From positions 1 to 64,000 of the forward strand of contig NZ_BMJQ01000002.1 in assembly GCF_014643535.1 (NCBI RefSeq): DNA of 64,000 bases. The letters are read 5' to 3'. Position 1 is the first letter of the stretch, and each line of letters begins with the position of its first letter. Below the pieces are notes generated by a model that was not told the DNA's origin, ran no database searches, and saw only the letters and a list, made by a program, of their open reading frames with translations. Origin of the DNA: Aliidongia dinghuensis (GTDB lineage Bacteria; Pseudomonadota; Alphaproteobacteria; ATCC43930; CGMCC-115725). A program made the translations under genes and the position numbers. This document shows positions 52,467-59,856 of this stretch, one piece after another.

Positions 52467-53126
52467 TCAAGCGACAGGCCCTGACCGGCAGCCGTCGAGG
52501 AACAGCGCCGCGCAGGCCGCAGCCCGGGCCTCGATTTCCTCCATTGTCGGAAGTGTACGCTGGCCCAGCATGACGGCACGCTGCGGCTCCATGATCATCA
52601 TGCCGCGCAGCATGCCGGCCGCCGCGTGCGGATCGGCGATCCGAAGCCGCCCGCGCTCGGTCTCGCGTGCGAGCCAGCTCTCGATCCGCCTGCTGGACCC
52701 TACGATCGCGTGCTCGTAGAAGGCGGCGGCCATCTCCGAAAACCGTTCACATTCGCCGATCACCAGGCGATTGATCGCAATCGTCTCAGGCGAGAGCGTC
52801 AGGTTGCTGTACGCGACGAGGATACGGCGGAGCGCCTCAGCCGGGTCGAGCGCGTCGAGCGCCTCGTCGTCGAGCGCCAGCATGAAGTGGCCGGTCCGCT
52901 CGATCACCACCGTCGTGAAAAGCTCCGCCTTGGTCGGGATCAGTCGATAGAGCGTCTTGGTCGACACGCCAGCGCGCTGCGCCACGTTACCCATGCCAGT
53001 ACCGGCATAGCCGTAGAGTTGAAACTCCGCCGCAGCCGCCTTGATCAGCAGCTGGCGCGTCTCGTCGTCCGGCCGGATCTGCGGCCGACCCCGCGGACGG
53101 CGAAGCGTCTCGTCATTTTGTAGCAT
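52467..53126 (-). CDS. TetR-family regulator, copy 1 of a tandem pair
   Basis: A 219-residue TetR-type repressor. The helix-turn-helix is in FQLYGYAGTGMGNVAQRAGVSTKTLYRLIPTKAELF, preceded by a basic arm RRPRGRPQIRPDDETRQLL. The C-terminal ligand domain is of the AcrR/AefR type (GMLRGMMIMEPQRAVMLGQR). It is closely similar over its whole length to the next gene (53218-53865), so the pair arose by tandem duplication. Each copy has its own promoter with the same bipartite operator, and a third copy of that operator precedes the emrAB-type efflux operon. It probably represses the efflux genes and is auto- and cross-regulated. Confidence 0.9.
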   Translation of the reverse strand: MLQNDETLRRPRGRPQIRPDDETRQLLIKAAAAEFQLYGYAGTGMGNVAQRAGVSTKTLYRLIPTKAELFTTVVIERTGHFMLALDDEALDALDPAEALRRILVAYSNLTLSPETIAINRLVIGECERFSEMAAAFYEHAIVGSSRRIESWLARETERGRLRIADPHAAAGMLRGMMIMEPQRAVMLGQRTLPTMEEIEARAAACAALFLDGCRSGPVA

Positions 53127-53130
53127 GGCC

Positions 53131-53188
53131 GTTTCCCAAATTCCTGGACGACATCTATGTAGTCGTCATTTGGAAAACGTCAAATTTC
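53131..53188 (-). promoter_or_regulatory. Bipartite operator/promoter of TetR copy 1
   Basis: Left arm GTTTCCCAAAT (53131-53141) and right arm ATTTGGAAAAC (53168-53178) are inverted copies about 37 bases apart. The right arm continues into CGTCAAATTTC to 53188. Read leftward, a promoter fits: -35 TTGACG (53183-53178), 16-base gap, -10 TACATA (53161-53156). The operator arms thus flank and overlap the promoter. The gene start is only four bases beyond the left arm, so the mRNA leader is short. Confidence 0.7.
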
Positions 53189-53217
53189 TTTTTTGACGAC
53201 AGCGCCGCCGATGCCGC

Positions 53218-53865
53218 TCAGCGTCGGCAGCCGTCGAGAAACAGCTGGGTGCAGGCTTTGGCCCGGGCCTCGATCTCCTCGATCGCGGGGGCCGGGCGCT
53301 GGCCCAGCATGACGGCGCGCTGCGGCTCCATGATCATCATGCCGCGCAGCATGCCCGCCATCGCTTTCGGATCGTCGATGTGGAGCCGCCCGCGCTCGGC
53401 CTCGCGCGCGAGCCAGCTCTCGAGCCGGTGGCCGATCCGCGAGATCGCGTGCTCATAGAAGGCAGCGGCGATCTCGGGAAACCGGTCGCCTTCCGCGACC
53501 ACCAGGCGGTAGATCGCGATCGTGTCGGGTGCCAGCGTCAGATTGCCGAAGGCGACGAGGATATCACACAGCGCTTCCGCCGGGGCGCGCGCTTCGAGCG
53601 CCCGATCGTCCACCGCCAGCATGAAATGCCCGATCCGATCGATGATCACCGTGGCGAACAGATCCGCCTTGGTCGGGATCAGCCGATAAAGCGTCTTGGT
53701 CGAAACGCCGGCACGCTGCGCTACAGCGCCCATGCCCGTGCCGGCATAGCCATGTTGCTGGAACTCGGCGTTTGCCGCCTCGATCAGCAGCTGGCGTGTC
53801 TCGTCGTCCGGCCGGACCTGGGGCCGACCCCGCGGGCGGCGGACCGTTTCCTCAGTTTGCGGCAT
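53218..53865 (-). CDS. TetR-family regulator, copy 2 of a tandem pair
   Basis: A 215-residue TetR-type repressor with basic arm RRPRGRPQVRPDDETRQLL and helix-turn-helix FQQHGYAGTGMGAVAQRAGVSTKTLYRLIPTKADLF. The ligand domain ends GMLRGMMIMEPQRAVMLGQRPAPAIEEIEARAKAC. DNA-contact residues are the same as in copy 1, while the ligand domains differ more. The two proteins probably read the same operator but answer different ligands. It is divergent from the EmrA-type gene, the usual place for an efflux repressor. Confidence 0.9.
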   Translation of the reverse strand: MPQTEETVRRPRGRPQVRPDDETRQLLIEAANAEFQQHGYAGTGMGAVAQRAGVSTKTLYRLIPTKADLFATVIIDRIGHFMLAVDDRALEARAPAEALCDILVAFGNLTLAPDTIAIYRLVVAEGDRFPEIAAAFYEHAISRIGHRLESWLAREAERGRLHIDDPKAMAGMLRGMMIMEPQRAVMLGQRPAPAIEEIEARAKACTQLFLDGCRR

Positions 53866-53868
53866 GAC

Positions 53869-53928
53869 CTTTTCCTAAATTCCGTGGCACGGCCTATGTA
53901 GCCGTTGTTTTGGAAAACATCAAATTTC
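53869..53928 (-). promoter_or_regulatory. Bipartite operator/promoter of TetR copy 2
   Basis: Left arm TTTTCCTAAAT (53870-53880) and right arm TTTTGGAAAAC (53908-53918) lie about 38 bases apart. The right arm continues ATCAAATTTC to 53928 as in copy 1. Read leftward, -35 TTGATG (53923-53918) and -10 TACATA (53900-53895) are 17 bases apart. CTATGTAG is shared exactly with the copy 1 promoter. Confidence 0.7.
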
Positions 53929-54034
53929 TTTGAAAGCGAACACCCGCCCGGCAGCCGAGCGCGGGAGGGGGGAACTGCCTTCCGGCATCGGCCGCACCCC
54001 ACGCATGCCGGCTCACACATTTTGGCGCACGATT

Positions 54035-54093
54035 GTTTTCCAAAAGACTTGACTCCTGATTTGGTGACGCTATTTTGGAAAACGTTAGATTTC
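54035..54093 (+). promoter_or_regulatory. Bipartite operator/promoter of the efflux operon
   Basis: GTTTTCCAAAA (54035-54045) and TTTTGGAAAAC (54073-54083) are perfect inverted arms 38 bases apart. The right arm continues GTTAGATTTC to 54093, as in the two TetR promoters. Between them a rightward promoter fits: -35 TTGACT (54049-54054), 16-base gap, -10 TATTTT (54071-54076). A repressor on either arm would block it. The start codon of the EmrA-type gene is at 54151. Confidence 0.75.
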
Positions 54094-54150
54094 CTTTTGA
54101 GGGCACCCAAGCGGCGGCCCTCGGTTCAACCGGGTAAGGGAGTGCGTCCG

Positions 54151-55320
54151 ATGACCAAACATGATGTTTCCGTTGAGATCGAAACCGAGACCCTGGCGTC
54201 CGAGGCGGAGGCGCCCGCGGTGCCGAAGAAGGGGCGCCGCAAGAAACTGCTGCTGGTGGGGGCGAGCCTTCTCGTGCTCGCAGGCGTCGCCTATGCCGGC
54301 GAGTGGTATTGGACCGCCGGCCGGTTCGAGGTCTCGACCGACGATGCCTATGTCCAGGCCGACAACACGACGGTCGCCCCCAAGGTGTCGGGCTATCTCG
54401 ACCAGGTGCTGGTCAATGACAACGAGCCGGTCAAGACCGGCCAGGTGCTGGCCCACATCGACGATCGCGACTTCCGCACGGCGGTCGACCAGGCCAAGGC
54501 CAATGTCGCCGAGGCCGAGGCCGTGATCGCCGATAAGCAGGCCGCACTCGTGACCCAGCAGTCGATCATCGACGCGGCCAAGGCGACGATCGCGGTCGAC
54601 GTCGCGAACCAGACCTTCGCCGAGCAGGATAACGCGCGTTATGCAGCACTGGCCCAGACCGGCGCCGGCAGCGTGCAGAACGCCCAGCAGGCGGCCTCGC
54701 GCAATGCCGCGACCCATGCGACCGTCGCCCGCGACACGGCAGCGCTCGCGACCGCGGTCAAGCAGATCGACACGCTCAAGGCCGAGCTCGCCCAGGCTGA
54801 GGCGACGCTGACGCAGGACCAGGCGGCCGAGCACCAGGCCGAGCTCAACCTCTCCTATACGACCATCGTGGCCGCAGTCGACGGCACGGTCGGCAACCGC
54901 ACGCTGCGCGTCGGCCAGTATGTCCAGGCCGGCACGCAGCTGATGGCGGTGGTGCCGCTCCAGGCGGCGTACATCGTCGCCAATTACAAGGAAACGCAGC
55001 TGACCCACGTCCAGGCCGGCCAGCCGGCCGACGTCGAGATCGATATGTTCCCGGGCGTGGTCGCCCACGGCCATGTCGACAGCCTGGCGCCGGGCAGCGG
55101 CCAGGAATTCGCGCTGCTGCCGCCCGACAACGCGACCGGCAACTTCACCAAGATCGTCCAGCGCATCCCGGTCAAGATCGTGCTCGACCCGGGCAGCCCG
55201 CTCGCGGGTCAGATCCGGCCCGGCATGTCGGTCGAGCCAACGATCGTGACCAAGCCCCAGTCTTCAACCAAGAGCACTGCCACCAAGAGCGCGGCCGCCG
55301 AGCCGGCGCACGCCGGCTGA
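54151..55320 (+). CDS. emrA: EmrA/HlyD-type membrane fusion protein of a multidrug efflux pump
   Basis: A 389-residue periplasmic adaptor. A cytoplasmic N-terminus (about 1-32) leads to one membrane helix (33-53). The lipoyl domain (VSTDDAYVQADNTTVAPKVSGYLDQVLVNDNEPVKTGQVLAHID) is followed by a long coiled-coil hairpin (about 100-235, Ala/Gln-rich) and a beta-barrel (TIVAAVDGTVGNRTLRVGQYVQAGTQLMAVVPL). It links the EmrB-type pump to the outer-membrane channel encoded two genes on. It is the first gene of the efflux operon, controlled by the bipartite operator at 54035-54093. The C-terminal Ser/Thr/Lys/Ala tail is of low complexity. Confidence 0.92.
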   Translation: MTKHDVSVEIETETLASEAEAPAVPKKGRRKKLLLVGASLLVLAGVAYAGEWYWTAGRFEVSTDDAYVQADNTTVAPKVSGYLDQVLVNDNEPVKTGQVLAHIDDRDFRTAVDQAKANVAEAEAVIADKQAALVTQQSIIDAAKATIAVDVANQTFAEQDNARYAALAQTGAGSVQNAQQAASRNAATHATVARDTAALATAVKQIDTLKAELAQAEATLTQDQAAEHQAELNLSYTTIVAAVDGTVGNRTLRVGQYVQAGTQLMAVVPLQAAYIVANYKETQLTHVQAGQPADVEIDMFPGVVAHGHVDSLAPGSGQEFALLPPDNATGNFTKIVQRIPVKIVLDPGSPLAGQIRPGMSVEPTIVTKPQSSTKSTATKSAAAEPAHAG

Positions 55321-55348
55321 GCCCGGATCTCAGGAGGGAGGCCTCATC

Positions 55349-56914
55349 ATGTCGACTGCAACGCCTGCCAAAGCCACCGTCGGCACCTGGATCGCCGTGC
55401 TCGCCGGCATGATCGGCGCCTTCATGTCGATCCTCAACATCCAGATCACCAACGCCTCGCTGCTCGATATCGAGGGCGGCATCGGCACCGGCATCGACAA
55501 CGGCGCCTGGGTCTCGACCGCCTATCTCATCGGCGAGATCATCGTGATCCCGCTCACCGACTACCTGGTCAAGGTGTTCTCGTTCCGCCGCGTCATCATC
55601 GGCGGCACCTTCTTCTTCATGATGTTCTCGATGGCTTGCGCCACGGCGCACGATCTCGGCACCATGATCCTCTTTCGCGGCATCCAGGGCTTCTCCGGCG
55701 GTGTCCTGATCCCCATGGCTGTCACCATGGTCATGACCCACCTGCCGAAGCCGCAGCAGCCGATCGGCCTCGCGATGTTCGCGCTCTCCGTCACCTTCGC
55801 GCCGGCGATCGGGCCGACGATCGGTGGCTTCCTCACCTTCAATTACGGCTGGCAGACCATCTTCTTCGTCAACACGCTGCCGAGCCTGGCGATGATGGCG
55901 GCGCTCCTGGCGACGCTCGAGGGCGGCCCGATGAACTTGGCCCTGCTCAAGGAAGCCGACTGGGCCGGCATCGTCACCATGTCGATCGGCCTCGCCTCGT
56001 TCCAGACCATGCTCGAGGAAGGCAACAAGGACGACTGGTTCGGCTCGCAATACATCGTCAACCTGGCGATTTCCTCGGTCGTGTTCCTCTCGGCCTTCAT
56101 CTGGATCGAGTTCAAGGTCAAGAACCCGCTGCTCAATCTGCGCCTGTTCAAGGGCCGCAATTTCGGCATCGGCGTGGTCGCCCAGGTGCTGGTGGGCTTC
56201 GCGCTGTTCGGCACGGTCTATCTGCTGCCGCAGTATCTGGGGCAGGTGCAGCGCTATAACGCCGAGCAGATCGGCAACGTGCTTGCCTGGACCGGCCTGC
56301 CGCAGCTCATCCTGATCCCGCTGGTGCCGAAACTGATGAAGACGGTCGACATCCGCTACGTCGCCTTCTTCGGCATCGCGCTCTTCGCCGCCAGCTGCTT
56401 CATGAACATCGAACTGTCCTACGACAACTCGGGCGACCAGTTCCTGATCCCGAACATCGTGCGTGCCGTCGGCCAGGCCTTCGTGATCACGCCGCTGACC
56501 GCGATCACGCTGGCGGAGATCGCGCCCAAGGATGCCGGCAACGCCTCGGGCATCTCGAACATGCTGCGCAACCTGGGCGGCGCCGTCGGCACCGCCACCC
56601 TGCAGACCATCATCACCAAGCGCGAGCAGTTCCACTCGAACATCATCGGCCAGTCGGTCACGATCTACCGCGAGGAGGTCCGCGAGCGCATCGCCAGCCT
56701 GATGGGCTATTTCCAGTCGCACGGCATGACCGACCCGGCGGCGGCCCAGCAGCAGGCGATCATCGCGATCGGCCAGATCGTCCGGCGCCAGGCGCTGGTC
56801 ATGGGCTTCGCCGACGCGTTCGCGGTCGTCGGTGTCCTGCTGGCGATCGCCGCGGTCTGCATGCTGCTCGCCCACAAGGCCAAGGCCGGCGCCGCCGCGG
56901 CCAACGCGCACTAA
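55349..56914 (+). CDS. emrB: EmrB-type MFS multidrug efflux pump (DHA2, 14 TM)
   Basis: A 521-residue DHA2-family drug:proton antiporter with 14 predicted helices. It begins IAVLAGMIGAFMSILNIQITNASLLDIEGGIGTGIDNGAWVSTAYLIGEIIVIPL, the EmrB signature region. The loop-2/3 motif is DYLVKVFSFRRVIIGG, and the antiporter motif C region is ALSVTFAPAIGPTIGGFL. It exports hydrophobic drugs, acids or uncouplers through the EmrA adaptor and the outer-membrane factor. The gene follows emrA by 28 bases with a ggagggagg ribosome-binding site, and a hairpin follows its stop. Confidence 0.93.
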   Translation: MSTATPAKATVGTWIAVLAGMIGAFMSILNIQITNASLLDIEGGIGTGIDNGAWVSTAYLIGEIIVIPLTDYLVKVFSFRRVIIGGTFFFMMFSMACATAHDLGTMILFRGIQGFSGGVLIPMAVTMVMTHLPKPQQPIGLAMFALSVTFAPAIGPTIGGFLTFNYGWQTIFFVNTLPSLAMMAALLATLEGGPMNLALLKEADWAGIVTMSIGLASFQTMLEEGNKDDWFGSQYIVNLAISSVVFLSAFIWIEFKVKNPLLNLRLFKGRNFGIGVVAQVLVGFALFGTVYLLPQYLGQVQRYNAEQIGNVLAWTGLPQLILIPLVPKLMKTVDIRYVAFFGIALFAASCFMNIELSYDNSGDQFLIPNIVRAVGQAFVITPLTAITLAEIAPKDAGNASGISNMLRNLGGAVGTATLQTIITKREQFHSNIIGQSVTIYREEVRERIASLMGYFQSHGMTDPAAAQQQAIIAIGQIVRRQALVMGFADAFAVVGVLLAIAAVCMLLAHKAKAGAAAANAH

Positions 56915-56928
56915 ACACCGCTGATATC

Positions 56929-56952
56929 GGCTCGGGCGATCCAGCCCGAGCC
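56929..56952 (+). terminator. Hairpin between emrB and the outer-membrane factor gene
   Basis: GGCTCGGGC-GATCCA-GCCCGAGCC is a perfect 9-bp stem 15 bases after the emrB stop, without a good U-tract. It may reduce read-through into the outer-membrane factor gene 84 bases on, or protect the emrAB mRNA end. Confidence 0.5.
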
Positions 56953-57035
56953 CATTCGAAAACATCAGGACTTCTCGAAACTCGACGCTGCGGCTCGTTG
57001 GGAACGGCGCGGCGCACGCAAAATCGGAGGGTGAA

Positions 57036-58544
57036 ATGGTTCAAATCAAGGACAACGCCGCCGTACCGCGCTCGATAGCGCCCTTGCGGTCTTCGGCCCG
57101 CGGATCACGCTGGATCCGCCGCGGCCTTCAATTCGGAACCGGTCTCCTGCTGGCCAGCAGCATCGCCGCCTGCACGGTCGTCGGCCCCGACTACCAGGCG
57201 CCTGAGACGAAGCTCGAGCCGCTCCAAAACGCGGCCTCCGTCGAGGCGCGGCAGACGACAACGCCGGCGCCGGCGCTCGACCAATGGTGGGCCGGCTTCA
57301 ACGACCCGGTGCTGACCAGGATCGTCGAGCGCACGCTCGCCCAGAACCTCGATCTCGAGGCCTCCGTCGCCCGGGTCCGGCAGGCGCGCGCCGCGGCCGA
57401 GGAGGCGGGGTCCCGCCTCTACCCGCAGGGCTCGCTCGAGGCGAGCATCAGCCCGATCCACCAGTCGACCGAAGGGCCGCTCGGCAGCATTGCGCGCCAC
57501 CTGCCGGGCTATGACCGCGACCAGAGCGACTACAACGTCGGCGTCGGCGCCAGCTGGGAGATCGACCTGTTCGGCGGCCTGCAGCGCGGCGTCGAGGCGG
57601 CCGATGCCGAGGCCGAGGCGGCCGAGGCCGAGCATGCCGGCGTGCGCGTCTCCGTCGTGGCCGAAGCGGCCGACGCCTATTTCCAGATCCGCGGCGCCCA
57701 GGCCCGTCTCAAGGTCGCGGCAGACCAGATCGCGACGGACCAGCATCTCCTGGATCTGATCAATCAGCGCCGATCCAGCGGTGCCGCGACCGACCGGGAG
57801 ACCGCCCAGGCCGAGGCGCTGCTCGAGCAGGCGCAGACGACCATCCCGCCCTTGAAGACCACGCTCGAGGCTGAGCACAATCGGCTCGACGTGCTGATGG
57901 GCGTGCAGCCCGGCACCGACGGGCTCGATCTCTCGGCCGACGCCGGCATCGATGCGGTCCCGGCCATCGACCCCGGCAAGGATGCGTCCGACCTGCTGCG
58001 CCGGCGGCCCGACATCATCGCAGCCGAGCGTAAGCTCGCCGCGTCCAACGCCCAGATCGGCGAGGCGATCTCGGAATATTATCCGAAGGTCTCGCTCTCC
58101 GGCCTGCTCGGCTTCGAGAGCCTCTCGGCAGGCAGTCTCTTCACTGGTGGCGCGTTCCAGCCGCAGATGACGGCCGGCCTGCACTGGCGCCTGTTTGACT
58201 TTGGCAAGGTCGACGCCGAGGTGGCGCAAGCCAAGGGCGGCAATGCCGAGGCGCTCGCCAAGTACCGCAAGACGGTGCTGCAGGCGACCGAGGACGTCGA
58301 GGACGCCTTCACGTCCCTCGTGCAGCTCGAGGCGCAGAACCAAGAGCTCGGCCGCGAGACCGCGTCGCTCACCACCGCGCGCGACAAGTCGGAAGACGCC
58401 TACCGCGGCGGCGCCATCACCTTGACCGACGTGCTCGACGCCGACCGGCAGCTGCTGGCCGCCGAGGACGATCTGGCCCGCACCAAGGCCGATGCGGCGC
58501 GCGCCGCCGTCACATCCTACCGGGCCTTGGGCGGCGGGTGGTAA
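57036..58544 (+). CDS. Outer-membrane factor lipoprotein of the efflux pump (NodT/OprM type)
   Basis: A 502-residue TolC-like channel protein. It has a lipoprotein signal with SIAAC (Cys46), then VVGPDYQAPE, the standard start of NodT/OprM proteins. Two OEP repeats follow, each with the long helical and beta parts (VGVGASWEIDLFGGLQRGVEAADAEAEAAEAEHAGVRV and GLHWRLFDFGKVDAEVAQAKGGNAEALAKYRKTVLQATEDVEDAF). It forms the trimeric exit duct for EmrA-EmrB. The start codon is preceded by ggagggtgaa. The N-terminus is about 25 residues longer than typical before the hydrophobic region. Confidence 0.92.
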   Translation: MVQIKDNAAVPRSIAPLRSSARGSRWIRRGLQFGTGLLLASSIAACTVVGPDYQAPETKLEPLQNAASVEARQTTTPAPALDQWWAGFNDPVLTRIVERTLAQNLDLEASVARVRQARAAAEEAGSRLYPQGSLEASISPIHQSTEGPLGSIARHLPGYDRDQSDYNVGVGASWEIDLFGGLQRGVEAADAEAEAAEAEHAGVRVSVVAEAADAYFQIRGAQARLKVAADQIATDQHLLDLINQRRSSGAATDRETAQAEALLEQAQTTIPPLKTTLEAEHNRLDVLMGVQPGTDGLDLSADAGIDAVPAIDPGKDASDLLRRRPDIIAAERKLAASNAQIGEAISEYYPKVSLSGLLGFESLSAGSLFTGGAFQPQMTAGLHWRLFDFGKVDAEVAQAKGGNAEALAKYRKTVLQATEDVEDAFTSLVQLEAQNQELGRETASLTTARDKSEDAYRGGAITLTDVLDADRQLLAAEDDLARTKADAARAAVTSYRALGGGW

Positions 58545-58587
58545 GGGGTCCGTACGATCGCGCCCGCGATCTTGGCCCAGTCGTTAA

Positions 58588-58625
58588 GTCCGTTCTTGGC
58601 CCTATGTTCTGGGCCAAGAACGGAC
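58588..58625 (+). promoter_or_regulatory. Perfect 15-bp hairpin in the cupin gene leader
   Basis: GTCCGTTCTTGGCCC (58588-58602) and GGGCCAAGAACGGAC (58611-58625) pair perfectly around TATGTTCT. The hairpin begins 43 bases after the outer-membrane factor stop, so it might act as that operon's terminator; it lacks a U-tract. It is followed at once by a second hairpin that reaches the cupin ATG, so a leader-RNA role is also possible. Confidence 0.6.
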
Positions 58626-58632
58626 CATCTTC

Positions 58633-58660
58633 CGGGGACCGTTACAACGGATGGTCCCCG
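58633..58660 (+). promoter_or_regulatory. Second leader hairpin ending at the cupin start codon
   Basis: CGGGGACC (58633-58640) pairs with GGTCCCCG (58653-58660) around a 12-base loop, and the last paired base is adjacent to the ATG at 58661. No clear ribosome-binding site lies outside the stem. The fold would therefore hide the initiation region unless it is opened. Confidence 0.55.
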
Positions 58661-59080
58661 ATGTCCCCCGGAAAAATCGCCTATTTCGCGCCCCTCTGCG
58701 CGCTTCTTGTCGGTGCCGCACCGGCCTACGCGGCGCCCGTCCGCGAGACAGTGACGCCGCAATCCTCGCAAGTGATGCCGAACCTGCCTGGGAAATCGCT
58801 CGTCACCGTGGTGGTGTCGTATCCGCCCGGTGCCAAATCGGCGCCGCACCACCACGCGGGCTCCGCCTTCATCTATGCCTATGTGCTCGAAGGCGAGATC
58901 CGGAGCCAGGTCGACGACGCGCCGCCGCGGGTCTATCGCGCCGGCGAAAGCTGGGTCGAGGCGCCGGGCGCCCACCATAAGGCGAGCGAGAACGCGAGCA
59001 AGACGAAGCCCGCGAAGCTGCTTGCCGTCTTCGTGGTCGACAGCGACGAAAAGACGCTGACGACCCCCGATCCGCAGTGA
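58661..59080 (+). CDS. Exported cupin-domain protein
   Basis: A 139-residue protein with a signal peptide (MSPGKIAYFAPLCALLVGAAPAYA) and a single cupin_2 domain. The first motif, YPPGAKSAPHHHAGSAFIYAYVLEGEI, carries the metal-binding His cluster and a Glu. The second motif, YRAGESWVEAPGAHHKASENAS, carries the later His. It is probably a periplasmic metal-binding cupin of unknown substrate. The start is set by the signal peptide; a longer in-frame frame from 58538 lacks one. The AhpD-like gene follows 12 bases downstream. Confidence 0.82.
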   Translation: MSPGKIAYFAPLCALLVGAAPAYAAPVRETVTPQSSQVMPNLPGKSLVTVVVSYPPGAKSAPHHHAGSAFIYAYVLEGEIRSQVDDAPPRVYRAGESWVEAPGAHHKASENASKTKPAKLLAVFVVDSDEKTLTTPDPQ

Positions 59081-59092
59081 GGAGTGCGTGAA

Positions 59093-59545
59093 ATGTCCGC
59101 AAGGCTCGACTACAACGCGGCCGCACCCGCCGGCACCAAGGCGCTGTACGGCGTCCACACCTATCTGTTCAAGGAAACCGGCTTCGCGCCGTCGTTCCTC
59201 GAACTCGTGTTCCTGCGCACGTCGCAGATCAACGGCTGTGCCTATTGCATCGACATGCACACGCGCGCGCTGGTCAAGGCCGGCCTCGGCATCGACAAGC
59301 TGGCGCTCGTGCTGGTCTGGCGCGAGGCGGGCGACCTGTTCGACGCGCGCGAGCGGGCGGCACTCGCCTGGGCTGAATCGGTGACGAACGTGGCGTCGAC
59401 CGGCGTGCCGGACGCGGACTATGTCGCGGCAGCGACCGTGTTCAACGCCAAGGAATTGTCGGACCTGACGATCGCAATCGGGCTTATGAACGCTTACAAC
59501 CGCCTGGCGATCAGTTTCCGTGCGAAGCCCACGGCTGTGCCGTGA
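59093..59545 (+). CDS. Carboxymuconolactone decarboxylase-family (AhpD-like) protein
   Basis: A 150-residue alkylhydroperoxidase-type protein. The redox CxxC motif is NGCAYCIDMH (Cys49, Cys52, with His56), the signature of the AhpD-like branch, preceded by LELVFLRTSQI. These helical proteins form oligomers and reduce peroxides or other oxidants through the cysteine pair. The start at 59093 has gaggag in front. It is paired with the exported cupin gene, a combination seen in stress or detoxification loci. Confidence 0.88.
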   Translation: MSARLDYNAAAPAGTKALYGVHTYLFKETGFAPSFLELVFLRTSQINGCAYCIDMHTRALVKAGLGIDKLALVLVWREAGDLFDARERAALAWAESVTNVASTGVPDADYVAAATVFNAKELSDLTIAIGLMNAYNRLAISFRAKPTAVP

Positions 59546-59652
59546 TGCGTCGAAAATATCATTGAAACCGCGGCCGGCAACGCCAGCCGCACCTCGACAG
59601 CATGGCGCCGAACTGTCATAAACTCGCCCCTCTGATAAGAGGAGGTTTCGCC

Positions 59653-59844
59653 ATGTCCGAGCATGCGACATACGAAGCTGTCGAGCGCAAGGCCCACGAA
59701 CTGTTTGGCGCCGAATACGCGAGGCATTGGTTGTTCAAGCCCAACCGCACCTTCGCTCAATTGCCTCCCTACGAAATGGCGCAGTCGGAAGTCGGCGCGC
59801 GCCTGGTGCTCCGGGAACTGGAGCGCACCATCCTGATCGAATAG
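59653..59844 (+). CDS. Solitary DUF2384-like (MbcA/ParS/Xre toxin-binding domain) small protein
   Basis: A 63-residue protein. The pattern AHELFGAEY-ARHWLFKPNRTFAQLPPYEMAQSEVGARLVLRELERTI resembles the C-terminal toxin-binding domain of Xre/MbcA/ParS-type antitoxins (FGxxxxAxxWLxxPNxxLxGxxPxExxxxxxGxxxVxxxL). It lacks the N-terminal helix-turn-helix, and no RES-domain toxin gene is next to it. It has an aggagg ribosome-binding site, so it is likely expressed. It could be an orphan antitoxin fragment, or the free-standing form of this domain with another role. Confidence 0.65.
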   Translation: MSEHATYEAVERKAHELFGAEYARHWLFKPNRTFAQLPPYEMAQSEVGARLVLRELERTILIE

Positions 59845-59856
59845 CGACACAGCCCC

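Noticed and set aside
59653..59844. A complete toxin-antitoxin pair around the DUF2384-like protein
   Set aside because: The neighbours are an AhpD-like enzyme and an amine oxidoreductase. No RES-domain or other toxin-sized frame with a ribosome-binding site adjoins it.
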